Origin: Cylicocyclus nassatus | Taxonomy: Eukaryota; Nematoda; Chromadorea; Rhabditida; Strongylidae | Direction: 5' to 3' | Length of the DNA: 64,000 nucleotides | Assembly: GCA_958299035.1 (NCBI GenBank) | Contig: CATQJL010000223.1 | Span: 69,547,006-69,611,005 of the forward strand | Shown: in pieces, positions 1 through 11,817 of the stretch | How the letters are laid out: each line of letters starts with the position of its first letter | How positions within the stretch are numbered: position 1 is the first letter of the stretch | The notes under the pieces: generated by a model | The model's database searches: none | Told to the model about the DNA's origin: nothing | Seen by the model: only the letters and a program-made list of their open reading frames with translations | Made by a program: the position numbers and the translations under genes

Positions 1-1435
1 AGGTACCACTCAATAAAAGTAAGTAAGTATAAAGGGCCGAGCTATCACGCCAATCCATTGCTGCGATTTCTGGTCGTCGCGATTTGTTGCAAGTAGCGAC
101 GAAATTGCGACGACTAAACGTTAGTCGCTTGCTCATGGCCATACTTCTGCGGCGATTCATGTGCGTCCTCCCACTTGAGCAATTTCCCTTCTCAAACTAG
201 TTATAAGTATTTGTTTCGAATTCGGCTTGATTGTTTCATTTGCATCATTGTTTTGTAGTCCAGGATCAACTCCAACCGCAAGATCATATTACAATTTGAC
301 TCTATTCCAGTATCTGGCCTCACAGTTTCAAAGTCGCGGATTTTGCCCAAACTCGGTTCAAAGTTATTCGACCCACTGATGCCCATTATCGTGATCAATG
401 TTCTTGGTCAAACGACATTTTCTGGGGTCACGGCAGGAACACATAAGGGACAAAATTATAAATTCGGCTGGAATACCCTCTAGAAAAGTTATTTAACATG
501 CTGATCACAAAAATCATATTCAAATCGCATTTTGGGGCATACACGCGGAGTTGCGGTGAGTATACGGTAGGTGAAAGGTCATAAACTTGTCTGAATCTCA
601 TCGCAGTGAAGTTTGATGTTATAATTACGAATATTGTAATCATTTCGCTTGGTGAAGCCTTTACCATTTTTTTGTTTCCAAATTAACCCAAAAAAAGTGT
701 TAATTTTTGTTCTAGTTGATTGCAAGAAAATGACGCATTCCTGCATTATCATCATAATCATAATGTTCAGCGCGCCCAAGAACCTCCTCCCTCACAATAA
801 ATTTAGAGCGCATGTGATCCTCTACCGTATACCCACGGTAACCCCAGAAAATGGCGCCACAGCGCAAAAACCATGATTGTCGGCATCAGCGAGTCGAATA
901 ACCTTTTAGACCGAGTCTAAGCAAGATCTACGACTCTGGAATTTTGAGCTCGGAGAGCCAAAAATGGATACAAGAGGTTTGGTTCACGAAGAAGCAACGC
1001 CCAAAATAGAACTATTCTTGAAAAGGTAGACAAGAAAACAGCTTAAAAGTTAAGCGACCATAAAAGCTTTTGAAAGAAGAAGTCCAATTTCAGCGATTAG
1101 GTTGTTTCGTTGCTTTGAAGTAGCCGACGCGATATTGCTGATTGGACAAATCGCGACGATTTCAGTGGGGGAAGCATCCCCGGGGAAAGGAATGGTCAGC
1201 GATTAGTCGCGCCGAACAACTATCACGACCGAATGGCAAAATGATCAGCATGCAATGGACTCTAACAGTTGTTTTGCCGGGAGAATCACAAAGCGATGAA
1301 ATCGCGTCATGTATGCCCTTCAGATGGCTTCTGAGCGCTCAAACCATCCTCAGTATACTTAGAGGTAGAAGCCGTGAATATAAGAAGTTTCGGATGTTCA
1401 AAACTCAAAAAAAAGTCTCATCTAAGGCCCGTACG

Positions 1436-2144
1436 CAAGTACATCCCCGCTGGGGAGGGGAGGGGATTTCGGAAGAGATGCGTCATATCTCGCTACTCTA
1501 GATATTTTTCTCCTTCCTCTTCTATCTTGCTTATAAAGTTTCTCATACCCTTGTACCTGCGCATAATGGGTGCCAGCTTACTTTTACAAGATTGGTTTTT
1601 TGCCATTTTGCATGATCCTGGGGATCCACTGGGGATCACCTTTCATTTTCAAAGTCATTTAGTTTTCTGAGAAGTCAGTAAAATGCTGCAAAAGTACAGA
1701 GGATATACTACGACACTGCTAAGCATATTTATAATAGAAAAAAGTGAAATCTTAGGATATCGAAAAATTCGATGAACCACTGTTTGCGAACTAGGGATTA
1801 TCGAAAAATTTACAATCTTCAGATTCCATTTCTCCTCGGAAACATTCTTAGCAGTGCCGTAGGAAATCCTCAGTACAATTTCGCAGCTATTTCAGTGACT
1901 TATCAGGATGATAAATGACTTTGAAAATGAGAGGTGATCCCTGGGGATAACCAAGAGATTGAACGAAGTGGTAAAAATCAATTTTGTATGGCACTAACCT
2001 GGCATCCATTATGCGCTGTTATAAAGGTATGAGAACTTTCACAAGCAAGATAGAGAAAGAAGAAGAAAGATATGTAGCGAGATGTAGCGCATCCCCTCTC
2101 AGATCCCCTTTCCTTCCTAGCGGAGATGTACGTTCATACGGGCC
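1436..2144. mobile_element. Harbinger-like foldback MITE
   Basis: Insertion present in repeat copy A but absent from copy B, where the flanks join near 60662. The ends are GGCCCGTACGCAAGTACATC and, reverse-complemented, GGCCCGTATGAACGTACATC. They are flanked by TAA on both sides (1433-1435, 2145-2147), which fits the TWA target preference of PIF/Harbinger elements. The two halves are imperfect inverted copies of each other along most of the 709 bp, for example GATCC-CTGGGGAT motifs near 1617-1635 and 1937-1950. No transposase is encoded, so it is non-autonomous. Confidence 0.75.
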
Positions 2145-3298
2145 TAAAAAAACTTACCGGATCCTTCACTCGCTCATCCACGTACATTTCACATAAAACA
2201 TCTGCATCTGCCGCTGCTGTGTCTCCTTCTGAGCTAAAAACCAGATATAAAATAAAATTTTCAAAAAAAAATTTATTTCCAAGAAACGGTGCTATTTTTC
2301 CAACTTTTCAGCTTCTTAGAAGCACCAGTCTTTGAGAAATAGAGCACAGCTCTTTTTTACCACGGTTTTCTATATTGAAATCAACGTTTCGAGAAGTAGC
2401 ACTTTTAGAAAGCGTACATTTACTTGAGCCAAAACGGCACAACATCGCTTTTTTAAAAGCTCGAATATTCTGGTTTCGTTTTTTAACCTAGTACAAATAC
2501 ACCGGCGGTATATAAATGTCTTATGTGTATGTATCGTGAGTGCGTGGGAGCTCGTAATCTTTATTAGACAAAGATATGAATTCTTTCCAAGTTTTGGGTC
2601 ATCCTGAAATGTTTAGATTTTGGCTTCTAAGTCGAGATATAGTGAAGCTGCTGAGTATTTATTATGCCGCCTTATAGAGCTTGTTTTGCTGTATCGAAAG
2701 TACCCTTTCAATCAAAATTGGAGAATGTGTGACTTATTCCGTTATTGAAAACTGAAAGATCTTGTATGATAGCCTAATAGTAGATGTTCACTACAGTTAT
2801 TCTTATCAGTTATTCTTTGCAGAGTATAAACCAGCTGAAACTAAAAAGGAATAGCTTAACCCGGAATTTTGCTTAGTCTACTCAAATTTTCTGGATTACA
2901 GAGCACATAAGACATATTTTAGTGGTGATGCTGATACAATAGTTTACTAGTGTTGTTATGGAGAAAAATCTGGCAAAGAATTTTTATGACAAAAACTCTC
3001 AACATCAAGCTTCAAGAATTAAGACCTCGCACCCAAAAACATCTAGTTGCACTTTACTTTTAAGTATTCTCTTACTTTGCATGAAAGCAAAATCCTTAAG
3101 CACCTTAGTATTGCTTCAAAATGTACTACTCACCTTTTAATTCTGGTATTTCATATGGCACAAACTCGAGGTAGTGGTCGGCTGCGAAAAGTGATTATAG
3201 GCAACGCCCAGAAAAAAACTAAGCTTTCTTGGCTGCTTTTTTGGTGTGAACCAAGTTCGTTGACTGGTGTTGAATATCTTTATCCACAAGACGAACCT

Positions 3299-4278
3299 GG
3301 GCCGGTAGTAATCTATCCTACCTGGTGGCATCAAAGATGCCGGCAAGTTGGCACACATCGCGGAAAGATGCCAACTCCGCCGGCAGCTCGCGAACTGATT
3401 GTGGGATTTAATAATCTTATGTAACCTTAGCACGCAATCATTTCGCACACTAAATTTCGATGACGCAGACAGCCGCAAAATTGCTACCTCGCGCGCGGTC
3501 GAACCTATGTGCGTTAATTGAAGTGCCACCACGTTAACCATTCGACCATTGGTCAGGTATTGCCGTTTGCACCAGGAATAGGAGGAACGCGCTGGTAAAT
3601 GGCTGCCTGTAAGAGGGATCAATACATTGCGTGAGATACTTTGACTTGAAAGAACAGCTGATTGATGTGAGCGAGAGAGGGGCGAAATCGGTGCAAACGA
3701 GATTTATAAGGGATTGCCAAACAAGATGATGTTCTTTATGATTCTAAGGCATTCCTGGATTTTTTTTTCTCTAAGAAAATTGTCGTTTCAAAAAAGAAAA
3801 ACTCGTATAATGAAAAAATGATAGTTTTTTAATGAAAAGTAGAATTTTTGATTTTTTCGCCTGACGTAAATTGTGTGATATCGCCGCAATTCGCAAACTC
3901 GCAGACGCCGTCGGCAAAGGTGCCACCACCTCGACGTGGTAGGGGCACGTCGAGATGCCGGCAGCTCCCTCTCTCAAAAGAGCACGCTATTTCCCGTGCT
4001 CTCTGACCTGTCGGCAGGTTGCCGGCAACTTACATCGCGAAGTTGCCGGCAGCTCCTTCTGCGCTTCTAGATATTTTCCTACAGGAGGATTTCTAGAACC
4101 GCAGATTTCTATGGAGTTTTCTACAGAGTCTAGGCGGCATCTTGGTCGAGAAATTTTTTTGGAAATAGGCCTGGGAACACCTAAATTTGGGGTTTCACTT
4201 TCTGGCCACCTCACGGAAAAGGTGCCAGCGACCTGCCGACGAGACCTGTTGCCAGGTCGGAGGGATTACTACCGGCCC
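3299..4278. mobile_element. GGGCCGGTAG-ended MITE with tRNA-like core
   Basis: Insertion of about 980 bp with perfect 15 bp terminal inverted repeats GGGCCGGTAGTAATC / GATTACTACCGGCCC. Copy B of the surrounding repeat lacks it: near 63595 the flanks join directly. If the element is trimmed by one base per side, a CTG is repeated at both borders, so a 3 bp target duplication is possible. The interior holds a tRNA-like sequence on the minus strand (3488-3552) and GC-rich GCCGGCA-type short repeats. A terminal piece of the same family ends at 56409. Confidence 0.8.
3488..3552 (-). other. tRNA-like sequence inside MITE
   Basis: On the minus strand an A-box-like TGGTCGAATGGTTAACG is followed about 45 nt later by a B-box-like GGTTCGACC, the spacing of an internal Pol III promoter. 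I could not fold a convincing full cloverleaf, so this is a tRNA-derived relic or SINE head and not a functional tRNA. It lies inside the 3299-4278 element. Confidence 0.5.
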
Positions 4279-4475
4279 TGGTGTTGAACCGGGGGAGCAG
4301 CCTATAATACAGTCAGGGCTCCTTATGTAGGTAGTAAGGGGGAGCTGACCCGTGCACAATCAAGCTGTGTGGGAGATAAACATGAATGAAAGGAAGCACA
4401 GCCAATTGGCGCGGCCCCTGATGGATGGATGCCACTAACCAGTAACTGATACGATACTTGATTATAAGCGGTTGT

Positions 4476-4512
4476 GTAATACAGCTTACGGAATAACCGT
4501 AAGCTGTATTGC
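4476..4512. repeat. Short hairpin
   Basis: Perfect 14 bp arms AATACAGCTTACGG / CCGTAAGCTGTATT around a 5 nt loop. In copy B the matching position (about 63786-63824) keeps only a degenerate form, so the hairpin was lost there or gained here. Confidence 0.7.
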
Positions 4513-4704
4513 ACATTAGCTATTTGGATGATAGAGTTGTTAAGGTTGATGATACATATTTCATCAACACTTTCATGAATGATAGGACCTCGAACTAGAA
4601 CTATCGCTCAAACCATCTCCAAAACTGCCTTTAAAGGAATAATCGACGTGCAAGCTACTAGAGCTATGCAATGCCCGTCCGTTCGTGCGGTGCCAGCCCC
4701 TTTA

Positions 4705-5412
4705 GCGGAAGCACCCCAGTCCCTACGCGTCTTCACACGGCAATCACAATTAGATACATACTGTTAAAGAATTCATGCTTCTTTCTACATGACTGGCGTT
4801 TGGTTCACTTTTCTAAGCTTTCGACATGGCTTTGAAAGAGATTTTTGCTTTTTAGGCTCCTCAATCAATATCAGGTTATGGAGAGGCATAAATAAGGCAC
4901 AAAGTAAGCTGAGAATCTGGGCAAACATTGCTTTCAAGAATGAAGCTTTGTAAGTTTGACAGCATCACTTTCTTTCTCATTGCGGCAAATCAGAGTGCAG
5001 GCATAGTATAAAAAATGCGTTAAGTCAGTTTTTTCAGAATTCAAAAAAAAATTTTCAAGAGATGCTGCAATTGCGGAAAAAGTGGAAAAGGAATAAGGTT
5101 TTTCCTCACATCTTTTAATAGTGGTTCCAATCGGCCAGTTTTTGTATCAAAATTCTAAACAATTGGCTACAACTACTGTTCATCAAAATTAAGCCAAGTG
5201 CGGTAGAAGCACTTTGACAAAAGCTATCAAAATGGGGGTTTAGAGCTCAATGCTCATATGTTTGGCTTGGACAAAATGAAAGTACAACTTATTCAAAGTT
5301 GGTAGTGAAGTTCATCAAGCTCAACATTTTCGCGGACAACGTTTTACGCGTGCACTATTGTATTTTTTGAGAGAACGATTGATGCACACTTTTGACAAAC
5401 GAATGCTCTTTG
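4705..5412. other. Unassigned AT-rich intergenic stretch
   Basis: No ORF of convincing composition, no RNA gene and no clear repeat boundary was recognised here. It is single-copy as far as can be judged within this window. Confidence 0.4.
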
Positions 5413-5414
5413 TA

Positions 5415-5631
5415 CCCTAATTTCACGCGTACAAGGCGCACCTTTTTCGATTTTTCAAACGTGCCGCTTAGCCGCCTCGTTTTGTTTCGGAAAACGAGAC
5501 TTACACCGCACGATACTCTCAGGCAATATACAGCGCTGTATATGGTTTTTTGTTCGCGAAGTCTTTTGCCGTGTTTGAGCTGGTCGATTTTCGAAAAAAA
5601 TCCCCCGCGCCTTGTACACGTGAAATTAGGG
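5415..5631. mobile_element. CCCTAATTTCACGC MITE, copy 1
   Basis: 217 bp element with inverted termini CCCTAATTTCACGCGTACAA / TTGTACACGTGAAATTAGGG flanked by TA on both sides (5413-5414, 5632-5633). A second copy lies at 38468-38687. ORFs on both strands here are by-products of the inverted repeats and differ between copies, so they are not genes. TA duplication fits a Tc1/mariner-type mobiliser. Confidence 0.85.
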
Positions 5632-5633
5632 TA

Positions 5634-8600
5634 CTTCCAACTGCGACAAATCTTTATGCCGCTTGTTGTAAACTTATGTACATGCTCTGATAAATACAAA
5701 GCTCCTCGAAAAAAAATCAGAGAATAAATCACGTAATCGCCAGGGAGTTTACTGGTTCCAAATTGTGGCTGCTTCAAAGCATAGAACTGATCATTACTTT
5801 AAACGTGTCAACGTGCAGGTTCTTTTGCAAGACAGCTTGCAAACGACATCGTCTAGATCAGAAAGCAGAACTTAAATTTGAAAAATTACTCAGAGGTTGT
5901 AACAGGTAGTGTTACTCACTTAAATCTTCTCATAAGGTAGGAAAAGCTCTTTCAAAAATAATGCAACTTCCAAATAACCTGTTCAAGTTTATTTATTTAT
6001 TTATTTAATTATGCCACACGCAAAAGTGCGCCAAGAAATCTTCAAAAAACATCCAAGTATGCAAATGTCATCCAAGATTTATACGCAAAAAAATCACGAG
6101 ATGGCACAAGATAAGGAATTAAACATAGGCTTGAAGCAAGGAGCATATTTTTGGGGTGATGTTAGTACCCAGTCGCCATTGGCGTATGCCAAGCCGCGTC
6201 CCTTAATAGTTTCAGCAGTTGTTGCGTGATGATACTCTTATTTCTAGCTGTTAGCAAACTCTTCTTAGCTCGTTTGACCGCTGGCTCTGTGATTTGCGAA
6301 TTCCTTTGTAATAAAAGCTGAAATTTCACAGGAAATGTGCCATTTGAGGACCTGTTGCACACTGTTCAAAGTGAGTTACGAAGGAAGAGCCCTAAAGGAG
6401 GGGGGGGAGGGTAAAGCGCAAGGGATTAAAAGATATGGGCTCAGTCAGCAAAAAAAACCCAGTAGCATTTGCAAGCGCACAGATTCCCACGAATTAGTGC
6501 AAAAAAAAAACTTCTCAAGTCTTTCACACAAAGAAAATATTTGTACATCAATATGATAAAATCATTTGCTCCAGATTTTCCATCACGCGAATTATGTTAA
6601 TTTTTTTACGAAATGATAGCATGTATCTGTCTACAGCATGTTGCTGTTGTACTGGGCTGTAATTTGAACGAGATGTTAGATGGTCTTGAAAGTTAATGAC
6701 TTCTATCTCACTTTTATTTAACCCCGCAAAATGTACAAAAATTGAGATAGATTATAATAATGACTGAGAAAAATTCTTTATGAACACGGAAAAACAACTC
6801 ATCGTAACCGCAAGTATAAGAGCAAAGACTGTTTTCTGCAATTCGTCAAATTTGATATTTTTAGTACTGGTTTAGCATGCTATTTAGATTATATTTCAAT
6901 ATGCAGAATATCTACAATCACAGCGCAGGAAATCGCTATGATGCAAGTGTTTTAAGTGGATTATATGTTTGCTACGTTGTAAAATGTTTTTAGATGATCG
7001 TACTTTTTTAACGTATCCCCACTTGTTCTGAAATATAAAAGTAAGAGCAGCAAGGAGGTGGGAAGCTGGAGGATTTATATAATTGGGATGTGTAGTAAAG
7101 TGCTCATAGACTAGAAAAGTAAGGTTGCAGCAATGAAGAGCAGCGAGCTTGAAAAAATCTTGAAGTGGAACTAGCAGATTGAGATACTTCCAAAGATTCA
7201 AAGTTTGGGATTTGTGCCCAAGAAATTGTTGAATACGTCAGAAACAAAACAAAGCAACGTAAATTTTTGGAATAGTAAGAAGAAAAGGGTTGCGGGGTTT
7301 ACTGTGGAATTAGAGCAAGGTGGCCTTCACAGAATTTGAATTTAAATGTAATTCATTTTTTGATTTTTTGTTAAAGTATTCAAAACCTTGAGAAATGGTC
7401 AACAGAAAAAAGCAAAATTGCAGTGATTTACCAGAGCATAAGCAAAGGGCGGTAAGCAACACTGGCAGGCAATCGCCTGGTGTCGCAGCCAGTCGCCAAA
7501 ACTCAACGTCGCGGCTGAGCTACCGTAAACGCGCTCTCGTAACCTCTTGCACAGAAATTTTCGCAGCAGCGTCGCACCTCATCGCGCTGCGGTGCAAGAA
7601 TTCCTTCAGAGGCGTGCTATTGCCACAAATTACATATCAATCAAGACAGCAGATAGTTTGCAGTTTATTATTAGAACGCAAAAATTTTTTAAAAAATTTA
7701 AAAAACAAAACGACTGAACAATTATGAAATCAATCAAAATATGATGTTATGGAATAAATTCATAAAAAATATAAAATATAATACTGAATAGTTTTCTGTC
7801 ACAACTCGTTGTAACACTTTGGGCGAAGGAACTTCAACACCCAAGTAGGCAGATATTAGAAAAACTGTGCCAATATGGAGATGTAAAAAATGGATTAATG
7901 TAAAGCAGCTTAGATTCCAAATATCTAACTCTCACCTATATAGTCTTCAGTCAGAGCATCTTGTTCAAAATACGTATGTAAAATAACCGTCGCTTTTGGA
8001 GGCAATTCTCGAATTTTTGCTTGCTACCGGATCTTTCGAGTAAGATATGAATTCTCAATCTAAGAATCCATTACCTGGCACAAGCCAGCTCTCCTCTTCA
8101 GCTGCTGAAATTCGTGAATTTTGCGGAGAACTTGAAATAAGTGAGCAGGGGTTCATCTTGTAATGTATGACGTCCCAGGGTTTCACCTATGCTACGTTTT
8201 TCATTACCACAAAAAACATCACTTTATACTTACAGAACAAAAAATACTCCCGTTGCGGTATGTAGTTGACTGTTAGCTAATAAATTAATGATTTTTCTTT
8301 GGTTAAACAATGATTTATTTGAAGAAGATCCCCATCTCTTGAGTTACAGTTGTATACCTACAGACAGATATAAAGGCAAAGCAAATCGTGTGCCTCAAGA
8401 CGCTTATAGCAGTATTCCAGGAATTCCGTCTGGGGAGAGGGGACAGAATAATGGATAGGTGCGTGGCATCAGCCACTCACTCCGAAGATTTATGGGATTT
8501 TTTCTGCTTTTGCGAGCCCCTAGTCACTGAAGGATAGACCTACTGGCACATCGGATTCCTTGCACTGCATTAAAATTGCAATGTTGTATTCGAGACCATT

Positions 8601-8639
8601 GTCCAAAAGCAAAAGCACCTCCGGAAACAGCTACGCGGC
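5634..8639. other. Unassigned stretch with a TTTA repeat
   Basis: About 3 kb without a recognisable gene. A (TTTA)n run at 5986-6010 resembles the 3' tail of a minus-strand LINE such as the one at 21640, but no reverse-transcriptase sequence follows it. Short ORFs (for example 6896-7201 and 7395-7727) have no recognisable domain and low-complexity or compositional bias. Confidence 0.4.
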
Positions 8640-10180
8640 TTTTTATGTGAGCTGTTTTGGGACATTTACATTGAACCCGTAAAGGTTCAGCGGATCTTAG
8701 AGAAACTGAAAGCTACAACAACTGTAGCATACGATGGAATTCCTCAGATTGTTTTTCGTAAATGTGCGCATGCCTTGGCTTACCCTTTGACTTTCATATT
8801 CAACGCTTCTTTGCTATTTGGAGAGGTACCAAAGGTTTGGAAGGAGGCTTTGGTGACAGCTATACCTAAACGCGAACAAAGCAACGCTTTATCCAATTTT
8901 CGTGTAATAAGTATTACAGCTACAGCTGGGAAAATACTGGAAAAGCTTTTGAAAGGGATTCTATTCGATTGGTTAGAACAAAACAGTATTTTCCGCCAAG
9001 TCAAAATGGATTTCTCCCTGAGGGGTCCACCACTGCATCACTCACTGACTCAGTTTTTGACTGGATCAGTGCGTTGAATCAAGGAAAATTAGTGGACATA
9101 GTTTTCTTCGATCTCTCCAAAGCTTTTGATCGCGTGGTGCATTCCAAGCTACTTTTGAAACTTGAAAATTTTGGAATTCGTGGACATCTGCTTGCTTGGA
9201 TGGCATCTTACCTGCAAAATCGTGGGATGACTGTTCGCGTTGGAACTAGCTTCTCCAAACGTTTACCTTGCAGGAGTGGGGGTACCTCAGGGTGGCATTT
9301 TGTCACCTCTGCTTTTTCTCGTTTATACAGCAGATCTGCCTTCTTTTTTGAAAACGCAGCCAGACATCAAAATTCATTTTTTTGCAGACGACATAAAAAT
9401 CTATTATTGCTACTCAGAACCGGAGCAAAACATAGCATACCAAGCAATCTCATCTTCTATACAAAATATGCTTTTCTGGTCTGAAGAGTGGGGTCTTCCG
9501 GTTAACGCTCTCAAAACTAAAGTCATCATTTAGGAAAATCTGCCAGTCGCACTTATGTATGTGATGGAGTCAATCTCGAACATTGTAGTCTCACAAAGGA
9601 TCTAGGCGTTTTTGTCGATGATCAGCTAAAATTTTCGTTTCACTATGATACTGTCACCAAAAAAGACTTTCAGTTCTATTTATCATCTTAGAAGCATTCA
9701 CTGTAACGATGCAAAAATCTTGATCAGAATGTACAAGACTTTTGTTTCACTTCTTATGGAATACGCATCTCCGGTCTGGAGTCCTTTCTCCAAGAAAAAT
9801 ACGGAAAAACTAGAAAAAGTGCAGAAAACTCTCACTAAAATTGTTTTTTTACAGATGCTTCCCGAATTCTGACTATCCTCAATCCTTGCCTCCTTACAGT
9901 GAGAGACTTTCTGCCTTAGGTCTACGAAGTCTAAAATACAAACGTATATGCAATGATCTAGTCTTTTGCTTCCGCATCCTGAGGTTGGAAACCAGATTAA
10001 TACCTAGCAAATACTGGATATTCAAGCCCTGCAGCATTCGTACAGGTGCATTTTCCATCGGATACCGCAAACTAGGAAATAGATTGCTTTCCAATGCCTT
10101 TAATCCATTCGTTTGCCGCACAGCAAGATGGCTTAGCCTGTTGCCGAGCGAAATAATTTCTTGCAAGAATTCTGAATAAT
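8640..10180 (+). pseudogene. Reverse transcriptase, LINE ORF2 fragment
   Basis: Pieces in different frames read as one RT plus C-terminal region. About 8640-9000 carries the finger region with a SNFRVISITATAGKILEKLL motif. 9000-9250 holds FFDLSKAFDRVVHSKLLLKL (RT motif A with catalytic Asp). 9270-9530 holds VPQGGILSPLLFLVYTADLP and FADDIK, the catalytic YADD-box equivalent, then a stop. 9540-10180 encodes the C-terminal region ending in TARWLSLLPSEIIS. At least two frameshifts and one stop break it, so it is dead. It resembles the minus-strand LINE at 21640-23589 (shared SDLVFCFRILR-type and KFWIFKP-type motifs) more than the intact LINE at 32.3 kb. Confidence 0.9.
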
Positions 10181-11064
10181 TTCGGAGAAGGCTAGCATCT
10201 GTAAACGTTTTGCAAACTTTGAATATTGGTGACTATTAAAGATTCGTTGACGTCTCCTCGTTTTGCAAGGATTTGTTAATAATAACCTATTTTGCCAAAA
10301 TCCGTTGATAATCGCCAGTTTTTGCTAGAAACGTTCTAATTCCTCTGCTATGATAGCAAGATTCTTCTGTTTTCACTGAACTGCTCAATGAAAACACTGG
10401 AGATTCGTGGAACTCGCCTCCATGCGCGTTGTGTGGTACTTATTCGCTTGCGTTTGCAGCGGATTTGTGGTCGCCTTCGCGTTCGGTGGTCGATGCCCCA
10501 CGTTATCATCTTATGTGACCTTTCACACGCATAAATGTGATTGATTCTGTCACCGCTATATGCTCAGTTGAGAGATTAAGCCATGCGTGTCAAACGCATT
10601 TCCAAAAAGTAGTCATGATGATTTTGGAGGGATTTTGAAGATATTCACTGGCATTTCGCATGATGACTTACAAATTCCACAGTTTACTATCTTTTGAAGG
10701 GTTTGGAAAAGTTCTCTTAGCATGGAATTGCCGTTTGAGGATATCGAAGATAAGTGAGCGCTCTACCTAGAGGTCCCTCTTTCTCGTTCGCCCAGGGTCC
10801 CTGACGGATTCGTCCGCCCCGGGTTAAGTTGGTCAGCCGAGCCCTGGTAATTTTTGACCTTATAATGCGTTCGGGTAAGGGAAAGGAACTCGGCAGAGCC
10901 CTACTCACTTTTTGGAGAAGGAGAACGACCTGGTCAATCCGGCAAGGGACAAGTGAACAAGTGATCCAATCCCAGTTGTTGTGTTCTGTGTTGTGTTTTT
11001 TCTTTCTTTTTTGTACTGTTTCGGTGGACTCTTGTGTATTAAATAAATAAATAAATAAAGAAAT
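8640..11064 (+). mobile_element. 5'-truncated LINE, frameshifted
   Basis: Non-LTR retrotransposon lacking ORF1, the endonuclease and the first part of RT. The RT region begins near 8640, the 3' UTR runs from about 10180, and it ends in an (AATA)n tail at 11038-11062, the typical 3' end of CR1/Jockey-type elements. The 3' UTR contains a GC-rich patch at about 10760-10930. 5' truncation is the normal outcome of target-primed reverse transcription. Confidence 0.85.
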
Positions 11065-11270
11065 TTATGATGAGATAATTCACTGAGTCGAAGAAGTTGA
11101 GTTCTTGTAAACTAAATGATTGCTATCATTGCATTGAGAAGTGTGATAGCTTACTTTGCTGTTCTGGACAAGTTTAAGGAGAAGGAATGTTGGTGTTTTT
11201 GCTCAGTTTGAAATTTGTTGCTGCAAATTCCAGCCAACATGATCAAAGAAGCACTTCTTATAAGAAACGA

Positions 11271-11722
11271 TACTTGGTGTTCGTGGCCTTTTGAGATAGA
11301 ATGTGTACAACTACACTCGCCTTGGAGCACTGATTCCGAATCTGACTTTCGTTTTTGCTAAACGTTTCTCTGAAAAAAAGTTGTGAAGGATTTCCGCGCC
11401 AAGGGAAATATGGTCGAAAAGGCAAAAATGCTGCTATGATGTGGTTTAGTGGCTAGTGCGTTAGCCTCACAAGTTAATGCAGGTTTAGGTTCAAGTCCTT
11501 TTGTGTTTTCGGTTTTGCATTGCCTCAATTGAGACTTTTTGAAAATTAAGCATGCCTGACCGTACTTCTCTTGGGCGACCATTGATGCAAAATCCTTTGT
11601 AACTTATTTTAGAGAAACGATTAGCAAAAACGGAATACAGATTCGGGATCTACGTTTCAGAACGAGTGTAATTGTGTACATCTCATCTCAAAAAGCCACG
11701 GATACCAAGTATCGTTCTCTTG
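11271..11722. mobile_element. Foldback element with tRNA-like core, copy 1
   Basis: About 450 bp element whose two halves are long inverted repeats. Its left end carries AAACGATACTTGGTGTTCG and its right end the complement, CCACGGATACCAAGTATCGTT. Inside the arms are further inverted stretches (GATTCCGAATCTGA on the left, CAGATTCGGGATC on the right). The loop contains a tRNA-like sequence at 11435-11510. A second copy lies inverted at 62242-62711. No protein is encoded. Confidence 0.85.
11435..11510 (+). other. tRNA-Val-like sequence in foldback element
   Basis: A-box-like TGGTTTAGTGGCTAGTGCG and B-box GGTTCAAGTCC at tRNA spacing. An anticodon arm TTAGC-CTCACAA-GTTAA pairs well and would read CAC (Val). 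The acceptor stem and part of the T stem do not pair, so it is not a functional tRNA. It looks like a tRNA-derived Pol III promoter carried by the element. In the paralogue (62474-62535, minus) the same arm reads CTCGAAA. Confidence 0.6.
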
Positions 11723-11817
11723 TGAGAAGACGCGTTGAAGGGTTACCTGCATCTTACAATATGTTTTGCTCCAACTCTTTGAGCGTGACATGCTTCATGT
11801 TCCACCAGCTGTAACCA

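Larger units (their letters stand above)
32..4702. mobile_element. Long TA-flanked repeat, copy A
   Basis: About 4.7 kb of non-coding sequence that recurs, diverged but collinear, from 59090 to the window end. The left edge reads AAGGGCCGAGCTATCACG and the right edge, reverse-complemented, AAGGGGCTGGCACCGCACG. Both edges abut TA (30-31 and 4703-4704), so I infer a large non-autonomous Tc1/mariner-like or related TIR element. The terminal match is imperfect, so a segmental duplication is the alternative. The left subterminal region is rich in TCGTCGC/GCGACGA motifs. No credible ORF is present. Two younger elements (1436-2144 and 3299-4278) are inserted in this copy and absent from copy B. Confidence 0.6.

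Noticed and set aside
3137..3622. 161-codon minus-strand ORF
   Set aside because: Spans the boundary of the 3299-4278 insertion, so it cannot be an ancestral gene; no domain.
5355..5777. Opposed ORFs of 140 and 111 codons
   Set aside because: Inverted-repeat element produces open frames on both strands; the second copy at 38468 does not preserve them.
11435..11510. Functional tRNA-Val gene
   Set aside because: Acceptor stem does not pair and the sequence lies in a foldback element with a diverged second copy; kept as tRNA-like only.
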